Source: Amia ocellicauda
Lineage: Eukaryota; Chordata; Actinopteri; Amiiformes; Amiidae
NCBI RefSeq assembly: GCF_036373705.1
Contig: NC_089853.1
Coordinates: 31,527,068 to 31,591,067, forward strand
Length of the DNA: 64,000 nt
Direction: 5' to 3'
Both the position numbers and the translations under genes were made by a program. Positions 53,776 through 64,000 of the stretch are shown here, piece after piece; within the stretch, counting starts at the first letter, position 1, and each line of letters opens with the position of its first letter. The notes under the pieces are model-generated. The model was not told where the DNA came from and ran no database searches. It saw nothing but the letters and a program-made list of their open reading frames with translations.

Positions 53776-56700
53776 ACAGGAGCTAATAACCATTTATTTT
53801 ATATGTATTGAATTCTACATTTTATTTATTTTTATACTACTAACAGAAAACATATAGAACCTAATTTCAAACTAGAATGAAACGGAATGATGCAACAATC
53901 CCTTTGCATTGGTTTAGTCTGATTTTTTAACACAATCAGACACATGACGTAGCTAATGAAGCAAAGAGGCTCTGATCAGCTGTGGGGCGTCCGTATTGAA
54001 CTCTGATCCCTGGCCTCAAATTAACCTGGAACAGCATATCCTTCAGCGCCCAGGCACAGATAAACTGGCATGCCTGCTACGGGGGGGTGGTTGCTAAGCT
54101 AGCAGATGGTTGCTAAGGCACAACTTCCACTCCCACCTACTCACACATGGCTTTGCTGTTCCTTCTGTAAAGTGCTTTATGCCGAGCAAATGAGATTTAC
54201 ATGAATCGTGTTTCACTGGGGGTTCAATTCCACAAACCAAGGTTGGGCTGATTGCCACTCTGATCTTTCAACCATCAATTTCAATGCACAACCCCACAGA
54301 GCACACAAATACAAGGCAGCAGAAACAGTCCCCTGGAGTAAAGTTGTCTCAGAAGCATTTCTATTTTATGAACTTGATGCATTATAGTTGCCTTGTAGCA
54401 TTTGACGCACCTTTTGCTCTCTCCTGTTGATCAAGAGGCAGACAGGTCAATTGTGACAAACCGATGCCGCTTACCTGAAGAGTTTTTGCATTTCACATTT
54501 TTAGGGGTGGTCGGGGATTTTGTGGGTGATGTCTCTGTTTCGGCTTCATCGCTCTGGACTGGGTCATTGTCACACTCCTCTCTCACCGACGTGTCTGAAA
54601 GAGATTCAGGAGAAACACTGGGATGTCATAGCTGGTTGTATTTGCTCCTTATTATATGCTCAAGAGATTTACACACAAGCAGTTCATTTTTACAGAGCTT
54701 GTTCTGTACCTGAATATCAGATTGTGTGACTGTTATAAGGATATATTCTGCTCAACTTTGGCATTTTGACTTGATTTGGAAAATAATCAAATTCTACACT
54801 GTATTAAGAATCGCAGTCTACTTTAAAAAGCTTTACGTGAAATATACTATATGCCACTATATGAAATTAACTTTACAAACTATATCCTAACAGCTATTCC
54901 ACACCCCTGCTAAGATTATGTAAACTGATTCCTGTATCTTGTCTCTTTTCTTGTCGAAGTAATCTAGATGCTGCACATGGGCTCACCTTGTTTGCTAAGT
55001 GGGGAGTCCTCTGCCTTGTCGGTTTTGGTGTCAGCTTCATCGGAGATCTTGTTCGGGATGGAGCTGGACACGTAGAGCTTGTTGATGTCCAGGGTGGTTT
55101 TGCTGAAGGGGGACATGGAAGAGTACATACTTGCATAGCCGTTTGAGGAGCAGCTGAGGGCGGCCAGGTCCAGAGCTTTTCCCCCAGTGATGATGGGAAT
55201 GTTAAGGGAGAGTTTGCGGCGGCGGTTCGGGGATGAGGATTTGGTGATGGAGAGGGGGGGAGGGGATGAGAACTTGCGGCTGGCCCGGGGGGATTTCGGG
55301 GGCTCCCCATACAGGAGCTTGTTGTTCTGACTGCTGGCGAAAAACAGCTCCAGAGACCTGCATAAGCAAGACAGGACAAGACAGGGAGGAAAAGACGCAT
55401 CATGTCACAAAGGCCTACGAGATAAACATGACGAACCCTGCAGAGAGCCTGCTGTTTGACCTTCCAACGCAGGAAATCTCAAACAGGTTAGCAAGTGACA
55501 GTTTTCTAATGTACATTTTCAGAGTCATTTCTAATGTTGGTGTCAGCGTGCGCTGTTTTAATAGAATCTTCTGAGTTGTAAATATTGAAGTGATGCAGAG
55601 CGGCGCCGCTTGGAAACTGTGAGCCTGGAAGGTATACCACAGAAAGAGAATAGCGAAAGGCATATTTATCATCGATGCAGAGCTCCTTTTAAATCATATT
55701 TAATATATACCATAACGAACTCTTATTGTCTAACTGAATGTTGTTTAAAGAAACAACCTTATATTTTTTCTTTTTAAAAACAAATTCTCCTACACACTGC
55801 AGGCCACCATTACCAGCTGTCTATAAATAGCCTGTCAAGTGTTGGGGAGGGTGGCAAAGGGTGCTGCCAACAGCGAGGAGATGGAGGTGGCCAACCGAGA
55901 CATAACGCATGTCGGCGTGGAATTTCGCAAGAGTGGGCGATGATGCTTGTAGGCAGGCAGGACGCCCCCTTGTTTTTTGTTTGCTTATTCGGGAAGCTTT
56001 GTGTCACCACGGTGCTAAATTACAGGAGAGGTCTGGATGCAAAGCGTTGTGATAAATATTTAATACTATAGATCCTCTGCAGATGCCTGGGGAAGGAGAG
56101 GGGTGGGGTCCTGCAGCACAGCCGCTGGTTTCCATGGTGACGGCAGACAGCAGCGGGGTAGTGCACTAGAGATGCACAGTCCGGCCAGAGAGGAATCTGG
56201 CCCTAATTAGAGGTGTTGCACTGGAACACACAACACACCAGGTGCTCTGGGACTTTCAGCAGCGCTATTCCTTGTGATTTAGAGTTTTCCTAGTTTCTGC
56301 AAAGCCCCATTTTCTACTCTGCGACAGATGGAGGTAACATAATATGCATTTAAAGGCAGTGCTCTTGTCACTGCCGAGATAGCTGCCAGTGTGGGCATGT
56401 AACTTTGAATTATGATGTATATATTATGAAGTATATATGTATAATGTTTTGAAGCCTTGCGTTATACTTCATAATGTCCTGTCCTTCCCTGCCCTGCCCT
56501 ATCCTGTCCTGTCCTGTCCACGATTTGCAAATTGTGAGCCCCCCTACAGAGCATTCTGACAGTAACACCAACCGCATCTTGACAGCATTTCAGCTGTATT
56601 GTTTGGTGCTGTCATTCAGTCTGCTTTTGAAAGTCTTAAGATTTACTTGACCATTGCACATATAAGGACATACAACCTGCTCAAATCCATTTGAAAATTA

Positions 56701-59700
56701 AATCAAATTGAGGAAAGTACAGCATAAAAGGAGTATGCTGATGTCCTTTACCATACTGGTTTTGGTCATATTTTTCGGTGTACAGATTGATGTGCAGGTG
56801 AAAATGTAGTGCAGTGGACTGTGGGACACAGTGTCAAAGGTGTGCAGGTTCCTGTTCTTTGACTCAAGGTTAGCTCGGAATACATGGAGAGGACCTCCTC
56901 GGCAGGGGGGTCTACCTTGCTGGGATTGCACTGATGGGTTTCTTGTAGATGGTGATGAGCTTGTCCAGCACTACCTCTGCTGTGGTGAAGACCCTGTAGG
57001 AGTGCAGAAATGTGTTGAGGAAGTCAATGCTGAGGAAGCGTAGGTCCGTCAGGCGTTCCAGGAGGCGCTCCACACTAGCATAGCGGATCTGCAGCACCTT
57101 GCAGGAGTTCATCATCTTGCTGAAGCGGATGTCCACATCATCGCAGTACAGACTGGCGTCGGACCTGCCAACAGGGACAATGTCAGATCCCTACTGCTGC
57201 CTATCGCAGCATCAATGACCTCAACTGTGTGAACTAACTCCTCGGCAGGCAAACATCTTTGCCAGTGTCTAGTTTCTATGTGAACTAACACAATCAAGCA
57301 AGAACTAGCCTTGGAGTCCTTCCACTGCAGAAGGACCTGCTATTATGACATTTCAAGTGATCGGGTGGTGAGATTAGTTTAGCTCGTGGGTTCTGCCAGT
57401 AATGGTGTAGTTTCACAACATCAATCCAGTAATCAATCAATGCATTTAGCAGTCCTTATTCAAAAAGATGTCTAATTGTGTTTAATACCATTAACTTCAA
57501 ATTAGTTACAAGCTCTAGCAGAAAATAGCTTTATAGCATGTAGGCAAAACAACCGAAAAGACAAAGTACATCTCACCTCTCGTTGGAACATAACTTTCCG
57601 ACAGGTAAGGCAAAGTGGCATTAACATTTTTATGTTGTTTTTGTGCTGCATGTAGTTTTTATTTAAAGCTGCTTACTTGATCATCTGTGGTACAGTGACT
57701 TTCGAGTTCTCTTCAAAGGCATTCATCATCAGACCATTGCAGCGTATATTATCGATGCACTGTATTGTGAAAACACAAAGAATGAGCACAGCTACCACAC
57801 AATATAAGCTTGTATCAAAGTTCTGGAGAGGGCCGTCATTTGCAAATCTTGCAAATTTAATTTCCAGAACAGGCATCTGCTATTTTCTTAACAAAAGTGC
57901 AACTAAACATACCTGGCTGATATCACTTGTCCATGCTGATTTCTCCTGGCGAGATGAAGCCACAAGAATGACAGTGAAGGACTGGGTGTCTTTTGGTTCA
58001 ACAACAATCTTAAAATCCAGATGTTCCATATCTTGTCCAGTCTTATCTGGTTTTGCTATATTAAAATAAAATAAAATAAAAAAAATAAAAAATAAAATAT
58101 ATATATATATATATATAAATATGTCATTCCTTTAACACATGAAGCACTACAGTAAACAATGTCTGTATGCTTTTGTATTTCTACATAAACCATTAAACAC
58201 AAATTAAAAAGCAAACCACAAAATGGTATGCAACTCTTCACATGGATTATATTACAGGCCAATATTATTATTACAGATGGATTTAAAAATATTATAGGAA
58301 AGGTAGCAAACACAGTCAAAAGCTTCAGCTTCAGTCAATACTTTTTCAAGTTTTAATGTTATCAACAGAAACACCAGCAGACACAGCAGACACCTTAGAC
58401 AAGAGCAGCTGGGGAAATCTTGACTGCAATGCCTGAAAAGCAATGGCACTCATACACGCCTCCTAGAAACACTGGAACGGAAGCTTTTGTATTCAGCCCG
58501 TTCTCTTGTCTAGGTATCTATTAACCCTCTCGTAATAAAGAAACATAGTTTACACTCATCATCTGTTCCCTCTGGTTCCTCCATCAGCGTGCAGTCAATC
58601 AGTGAGATTACCCCATTCTGTAAGTAATCAGTACATTAGGTCAGCACACTTCCATACAGAAAATGTCTAAAAACTTCAGAATGATTAAAAATAAATACAA
58701 ATCTGTAATACTGTGATAAAATACACAATGCTGTACAAGCAGTAAATTATGTGAATTAAAGTCCTATTGCCCAGTGCTGCAGTGCAGGAAGAAATAATTT
58801 ACAGCCAAGGAGTTTCCCTGCCTAAAACAGTCTTTATACAACTACAATGTTATGCAAATGAAGACCCATACCCAAAGAGGGGTCTTTCAGTAACCTTAAT
58901 TACAATAATGAACAAAGCAATTGCAGTGAACTATCTGGAATCCTTTATTTGCGCTTCACACAAATTATCCCCTGCTAAAAAGAAAAAAAAGAAAACTGCT
59001 CAGAGATGTGATGTGATTCACTCGTTTGTGGTTAGCAGTTTTAAGAGTGTGATAAACCGCTGCTTCACGGTTTCAATTGTGGAAGCAGACCTTGGTGAGG
59101 TGCAGCTTTCCTCCAGAGCCTCGGGTGCAGATGATTAAGTGTTTGGAGAACAGAAAGCACTGTCTCTCCCCTTCTTTCTTTAGAGAGAGTGAGCCTAGCC
59201 GTCCTCTGGTGATTTTCCCCTTCTCGCTCATTGGCACTTGGATGAGGGAACCTGTGTCATGAAACACACAGAACAGCAATCAGCCCACGTATGAAAGGCA
59301 GACCTGTGAGGACTGATACTGTGGTTTGCAGTTCTGTTTCGGCACACCTGACTGGATACAGTTAAATGTCTGAGTACATTTTCAAGTCTGTAGTGGCACA
59401 TTGAAGATCCGTGACATTTCAAATCCTTGACTCATAATTTCGGGGGAAAATTTGTAACTCTAAAAATAAAAATAAAAATAAATAAATAAATAAATAAATA
59501 AAAATAAAAAAGCAGCCCACTTTCTGTGTACACTGTTCTCCTGCTGCCGGAGACTCCTCAGGGATTCTGATCATCAAAATCATTCGCATACGGTATCCTA
59601 TTTGCTGAAACACACCCATTCAGTTTTGATTATTTAAATGATGAAAAATTAATGCTCATACCCCGAAATACCCAAGATCAAAGTCTTATCCAGCAGTCTT

Positions 59701-62700
59701 AACAGCAGGAGAACCCTTATCAAAAATGACTATCGTAAATCTACATTTTACCTTTGGATTATCATGAATGTTTTGCCATAATTTCACACATCACACATCA
59801 CCATGCTAAACTTTGCTTATGTCAATATTTCATTGTGCTTTACTACCACTTGCTGCTCTTTTACAAGGAATTACCAAGTTACGGATTTCAAGGCTCACCT
59901 TGTCTGACAAATGTCTGGCTGGTGTCCAACAGGATCTCACATCCCTCCACGATCATGCGTTCTATGGCCAGGTTCTTCCGGATATTTTCGGTCTCGCTGA
60001 CTTCGTCATGCATGATTCTAGGCACACATGTTAAGTCAGAGAATTTTGTCCCACCTCCTTATAAAGATACAGTCTTCAAATAATACTGATCATAAAAATA
60101 AGGGCCCCCGGTCAATATACACTACAGATTTCTAAAATGTTAGCTATTCTCTTGGGTACTTTATCTGACCGAGTGACAAATCTATGTATGGTAAACACAT
60201 TAGTGTCCACAATTAAGCTGTTTGCAAAACTGATGTGTCAATCTGCAGCTGTCTGAGTTAAAGGACTACTTTGAGTCACATAACAGTTTTTATTTGTGAT
60301 GATTCCCTTCCAAATGCTATAGCAGTATCGTGAAATCAGTGAACATCAAGAGCTCTCTTCTTCGAGTGAATGTTTCACAAAAAGAAATTGGACACACTGT
60401 ATGTATATATATATTGTTATAACTGAAAATAGAGAGCTGCAGGGGTTACTTAAAGGCAGCTCACACACCTGGACAACTCCTCCAGCTTGGACTTGGCATA
60501 CTCCAGGCTGTTGCGCTCCACATGTTCATGAGGAGTGTGTGCCAGCAGCTCGTGCAGGGTCAGAATATACCTGGGGATCTGAGACACAGAAACACGCAGC
60601 TCAGGAATAGGTCAGATGCCACACTTGCTGAGGAACCGAACAAAACAAAACATATAGCTAATCATATGAACAGTTTAAATAGGAGGTGGCCCTTTGAGCA
60701 ATCAAGTTTCTATCCATCCATCCATCCATTTTCAAAACTGCTTATTCTGGCGAGTGTTGCGGGAAAGCCGGAACCGATCCCTGCAGGTAAGGCAGGAATA
60801 CACCCAGGACGGGATGCCAGGCCAATCAAGGGGAATCAAGTTTCTAGTGTCTAGTGTCTAGTGCCCTGCTGCTCTGGCACTATGGTTGACATGTCGTGTT
60901 GATGTTTTTGAGAACTTGCAGATATGAAAATGAATACAGAAACAAAATAAGGAATTCCTCTAGCTGTTCCTAGGAGGACAGAAGGAAAGAGAAGGGAAGT
61001 GAAGGCAAGGGCTTTGATGGCGATGGGCCACAATCACCTGGAACATGGGGTAGGTGAGGAAGGTCTCCAGGGTCCTCTCCTCACAGTCTGGCTTGGCCTC
61101 ATATTGCTTGAGCAGCTTGTCGAAGTCGCGGTTCTGCTTGCAGTGAGCCAGGATCTGAAGGCTGTACTGATGGTTCCTCACAAACTCCTGGTAGATGTTC
61201 AGCATGGGCAGTAGGATGTCAAACAGGTCAGCTGGAGAACAAGAGACAAGCCATCAGGTGTGTTCCAGCAACAAACTGGTGAGAGCAATCATCCTTCTCT
61301 TTTGGGTCTGGCACAAGAGTGGTCTTTTAATTATGTACAATATATTGATACAGCCAAGTTCCCTACCTCCAGATTATTGTATATATGAAAGGCAGCTATT
61401 CACAATGTATCAATAGAGTGAGGACCTTGGTTTCCTTAATCATGACTCCTGCAGCACTTTCGCACCTGCACACTCTGACCAGGACTTTATATGTTTTTGG
61501 CACTGTTCTCCTTGAACCACTCTGTAGTCCAAAATGCCACAATCATTGTGTCCTTTTAAAAAAGTCCACCTTCCACATAACTCATAAACTTTAGTAAAGT
61601 AGTTAGTTTGGTCATGTCAAAGTCATCCTGTACCGGTCATATTTCTATAGCTATGAAGAGCTCTTACAAAATTCAAATGGTATTTTATTCATTGGCAAGG
61701 ACAAATAAAGCTTAGCTATTGCTGTGGAGTTTGAAGTGCAGCTCCCCCTTTCTACAGTCAAGTGTAGAAGACTGTGCAGAAGACTGCGGGAAAGTGGCTT
61801 GTGAAGATATTCCTTAGCCTGGGGAGGAGAGAGAGAGAGAGGCAAGCAGGGCTGTGCCTTACCTAGCACTAACGTGGGCCAGCTAGCGATCCTCGCCTTC
61901 AGTCCCTGGTAGAATATCTGGTGTAAAAACATGATGGTCTCGCTTGGAGGGAAGAATATGAGACAAAAACAGCAGTGAGCAGTCATTTACTAAGCAAGAA
62001 AACAAAACTCAATACAACAAAATGCATTCAGTCTACATGCATCCTGAAGAGCAGGCCGGGAACAGAAATAGTGTCTATGTTTTAAACTTCTTTTCAAATC
62101 TGTCACTATAATTAGAGTGATTAAAGCTTATTTATTCTCCTGAATGCAAAGCAGATTAAACCCCTGTCCTTTTAAGCTTTTCATCTGCAACTATTCCACC
62201 TGCTCCCATAAGGAAGCAGTTTTCAAACTATTTTACCTATATTTCAATATTATAAATTCCTTTTACTGTTAGATGATTCTTATTTTATATGTATATCCAA
62301 ACAATGTTTACAAGTTTAAAGTTTATATTTATAAATGTATTATTAAAGATATTTGTATGCTGAAGACCCTGATGAAACATCTGCATTTAAAAAAAAAAAA
62401 ATAGTATGTGGGTTTTCCCTCTTTTTAAATTATGTAATGCACTGCCTTGTGAACCTGTACCTTGTGAGTGTTCTTAGGTTTACATAACTCTTTTGTCTTA
62501 TTTTTAAAACAAATAAAATAAATCAACTCCTATACTTTTGTCTCCTATATCAACCTAAGTGCATCAAGCCAGCCCTTATCTTCATGCCTGATGTTGTGGT
62601 TAAATAGGCTGTAAACCAGTACTTCCTGTTTGGCAGGAAGTAACACCACAGTGACAGTTGGCTTGGCATGCATGAGCCTACCTGTTGAGGAAGATGCTGC

Positions 62701-63697
62701 TGACGTCGTCGTGGGTGATTGGGGGTTTCTTGGAGCTGGCAGCCATGCGCAGGGGCCGCAGGAAGTTGTTAACTAGGATGTGCAGCTGCTGGACATACTC
62801 TGCCTCTGCCTCCAGCATACTGAACACCACCTGGTTCCTCTTGCGCATACTCTCCGCATGGGGGGAGCGGATATAGTCCTGAATGATTGTCTTCCACTTC
62901 CTCCGGCACATCCAGCCACGCAGGAAGCTCTGCACCTGTCAACCCAAAGGATAATCACCCAGGTAACATGTTACATTTGGGTAGTGTTGTATTTAGGTTG
63001 CATTTTAGTTCTGCCAATTAAAATGTATTTAAGACTGTTGCAGGAACATCATATACTGACTATGCAAAGTGTGAAAGGCTGAATATTAATTTGTGAATCA
63101 CAACATTTGATAAACACTTCCTGAATCTCCAAACCTAATACTCCTTCAGTTTTGCACAGTAATGTTGCATTCACATTTGATTGTGGAATTTGAATTTCAA
63201 ATAATCATATCAGACACATTTTCATTATTCTGCCAACTGCCTAATTTATACAGCATTGGGGGAACTTAGCCCATCTGTGGTGAAGCAATTTTTTGATTCC
63301 CAAAAACCAGAAAAAACAACACTGAGGCATATTCCATGCAAAGACGGAGAGTGTTATTGTACAATGTTATTTAACTTTCTTGGTTTGGTTGTTTTGGTTC
63401 CAAGTTGGCTGTGGCTTTCACTTATATAATGTGGCTTTTACTTATATAATGCCCATTATAATAAAGATTGTGACATGATTAATTAAAACAAAAAGTTAAA
63501 AATGTGCTCTTACCTTATATTTAACACACTCTGCTTTGTTAGATGTTATATATGAAACAGATAAATTGATGAGTTTACCCCCTGCCTTGCCCCTACCAAA
63601 AAACTCCATACCTTTTTAATTTTCTTGATATCAGAGTCGTCATCGCTGGGGGCAGTTGTTGGGTTGGACTGAATCCTTTCATTGTCTTTGAGCAAAC
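46206..63697 (-). CDS. RASGRF1: RASGRF1, Ras/Rac guanine-nucleotide exchange factor (24 exons, 5' end beyond the window)
   Basis: Exons in transcript order: 63697-63612, 62935-62682, 61942-61863, 61231-61038, 60578-60469, 60017-59899, 59251-59091, 58617-58554, 58055-57913, 57759-57677, 57164-56916, 55357-54987, 54594-54475, 52304-52134, 51644-51538, 51309-51197, 50538-50478, 49852-49749, 49427-49343, 49110-48913, 48348-48269, 47664-47547, 46824-46756 and 46298-46206. All phases join, giving 3,233 nt or about 1,076 residues, against about 1,270 for the whole vertebrate protein. Missing are the first PH domain and most of the coiled coil. Order: coiled-coil end, IQ motif, DH, PH, REM, linker, CDC25 domain. 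The sequence is much closer to RASGRF1 than RASGRF2, for example [20 protein letters not shown]. The protein links calcium/calmodulin and receptor signals to Ras and Rac in neurons. Confidence 0.95.
46299..46755. other. last RASGRF1 intron
   Basis: 457 bp between the last two coding exons. ORFs on both strands here are unremarkable. Confidence 0.6.
51836..51857 (-). repeat. (TTGGGGGG)n G-rich tract in RASGRF1 intron, sense strand
   Basis: Plus strand CCCCCAACCCCCCAACCCCCC, so the transcript carries three long G-runs split by TT. It is a telomere-like short repeat able to form a quadruplex. Confidence 0.7.
53509..53543. repeat. G-run cluster (quadruplex-capable) in RASGRF1 intron
   Basis: Five or more runs of three to six G on the plus strand, the antisense strand for RASGRF1. 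Confidence 0.65.
53711..53773. repeat. (ATT)n microsatellite in RASGRF1 intron
   Basis: About 21 uninterrupted TTA/ATT triplets, long enough to be polymorphic. Confidence 0.95.
55380..56915. other. RASGRF1 intron without features
   Basis: About 1.5 kb between the REM and linker exons. A CCTGTC/CCTGCC pentamer-like patch lies at 56476-56520. Nothing else was recognised. Confidence 0.5.
56916..57759 (-). other. RASGRF1: RASGRF1 exons for the REM (Ras-GEF N-terminal) domain
   Basis: Exons 57759-57677 and 57164-56916 encode [16 protein letters not shown] and [19 protein letters not shown], then [19 protein letters not shown]. This helical module stabilises the CDC25 domain in this exchange-factor class. 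Confidence 0.9.
57913..59251 (-). other. RASGRF1: RASGRF1 exons for the second PH domain
   Basis: Exons 59251-59091, 58617-58554 and 58055-57913 carry [31 protein letters not shown] and [12 protein letters not shown]. They end AWTSDISQ at the PH carboxy helix. The 64-bp middle exon joins in frame only if its donor is T/GTAAAC at 58554/58553. The GTGTAA one base upstream of that would break the frame. Confidence 0.85.
58097..58117. repeat. (TA)n microsatellite
   Basis: Ten TA units after an A-rich stretch, in the RASGRF1 intron just upstream of exon 58055-57913. Confidence 0.9.
59463..59507. repeat. (AAAT)n microsatellite
   Basis: AAATA-type units in a RASGRF1 intron. Confidence 0.85.
59899..61942 (-). 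other. RASGRF1: RASGRF1 exons for the DH (Dbl homology) domain
   Basis: Four exons (61942-61863, 61231-61038, 60578-60469 and 60017-59899) encode the rest of the Rac-directed exchange domain. Blocks include [32 protein letters not shown] and [15 protein letters not shown]. The domain is intact and without stops. Confidence 0.9.
60712..60840. repeat. fish-type interspersed repeat with (TCCA)n head
   Basis: A (TCCA)n head is followed by TTTTCAAAACTGCTTATTCTG, AAAGCCGGAACCGATCCCTG and GGCAGGAATACACCCAGGAC. This resembles a very common fish repeat with consensus words CCGCTTATCCTG and GCAGGAATACACCC. It is a short fragment inside a RASGRF1 intron. Confidence 0.6.
62682..63697 (-). other. RASGRF1: RASGRF1 exons for coiled-coil end, IQ motif and start of DH domain
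   Basis: Exon 63697-63612 carries [10 protein letters not shown] and an acidic [11 protein letters not shown] stretch. Exon 62935-62682 begins [15 protein letters not shown], the IQ motif that binds calmodulin. It continues into the first DH helices ([19 protein letters not shown]). The exon ends in IFLN with a split serine codon. Confidence 0.9.
62936..63611. other. RASGRF1 intron between coiled-coil and IQ exons
   Basis: 676 bp, AT-rich, with a short duplicated TGTGGCTTT-CACTTATATAATG-like phrase at 63410-63452. Nothing else was seen. Confidence 0.5.
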
Positions 63698-64000
63698 CTG
63701 CAATCTGTAAGAGAGCCACAATAGGAATGTAAACACATAAAAGAGCACTAATTGTATTAAAAGTTTCCCAGAAAAGTGGCCATATCGGTACTCTGCAGAC
63801 TGCAATATTGGGTTTCTCCCCACATTCATGCCAGAAAAATCCCAGTGAATGCATTTCCTAAAGACAGCTATACTCAGTGTATTATCAATGCAAAAGGTAC
63901 ATTATCCATATTAATATATAATTGCATAAAACACTTTTTATTTGTTAGGGATTTGCCTTATTGTTGGATTGTGCCATCTAGTGATGTTCCAGATGGCACT

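Larger units (their letters stand above)
52134..55357 (-). other. RASGRF1: RASGRF1 linker exons with phosphorylation site
   Basis: Exons 55357-54987, 54594-54475 and 52304-52134 encode the Ser/Pro-rich region between REM and CDC25. Conserved pieces include [34 protein letters not shown] and [28 protein letters not shown] is the known protein kinase A serine site of the mammalian protein. The join after PLSKQ lacks a few residues present in mammals. Confidence 0.85.

Noticed and set aside
54215..54245. GGGTTCAATTCC, similar to a tRNA B box
   Set aside because: No A box, anticodon arm or acceptor stem could be placed upstream.
54894..55403. 169-codon minus ORF overlapping RASGRF1 exon 54987-55357
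   Set aside because: It is in a different frame from the conserved linker protein. The frame that joins with neighbouring exons was used instead.
46206..64000. A microRNA (mir-184 lies upstream of RASGRF1 in human)
   Set aside because: Its mature sequence was not seen. It would be expected beyond the right edge of the window.

Overview
The window is animal nuclear DNA. It has split genes with GT-AG introns, microsatellites, Tc1-like transposons and CR1/L2-type LINEs. The LINE tail near 39230-39285 and the fish-type Tc1 ends suggest a ray-finned fish, probably a non-teleost such as gar, bowfin or sturgeon. The species guess is inference only. All exon limits were read by eye from splice sites and reading frame, and each gene's coding exons sum to an intact frame.

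Layout: (1) 1-22,546, minus strand: complete RAB8B, eight coding exons and 207 residues, with a 14.6-kb first intron. That intron holds a 718-bp foldback transposon and a smaller palindromic element. (2) 22,547-23,623: spacer between divergent genes, with a consensus CRE on the RAB8B side. (3) 23,624-25,649, plus strand: complete RPS27L, four coding exons and 84 residues. (4) 27,002-30,700, minus strand: complete DNAJA4, seven coding exons and 396 residues, with a non-coding first exon, a TATA box and two heat-shock elements. (5) 31,700-41,740: transposon-rich spacer holding a truncated Tc1, a Tnp2/CACTA-like transposase ORF, two truncated LINEs, a Tc1 fragment, an internally deleted Tc1/mariner-like element and two related unclassified repeats. 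(6) 41,740-46,200: AT-rich spacer with an 794-bp terminal-inverted-repeat element and weak exon-like segments on the plus strand. (7) 46,206-64,000, minus strand: RASGRF1 from the end of its coiled coil to its stop, 24 exons and about 1,076 residues. The amino-terminal PH domain lies beyond the window.

The four host genes do not form a pathway. RAB8B is a vesicle-traffic GTPase, RPS27L a ribosomal protein, DNAJA4 an HSP70 co-chaperone, and RASGRF1 a calcium/calmodulin-responsive exchange factor for Ras and Rac. Their order matters more. From memory of the human map, RPS27L/RAB8B are head to head on 15q22 and DNAJA4/RASGRF1 are on 15q25. Here all four lie within 64 kb.

I found no clearly new molecular system. 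The observations most worth checking are the foldback element with its small Lys/Ala-rich ORF, the paired heat-shock elements of DNAJA4, the exon-like segments at 42,056-44,075, and the almost intact Tnp2-like transposase.
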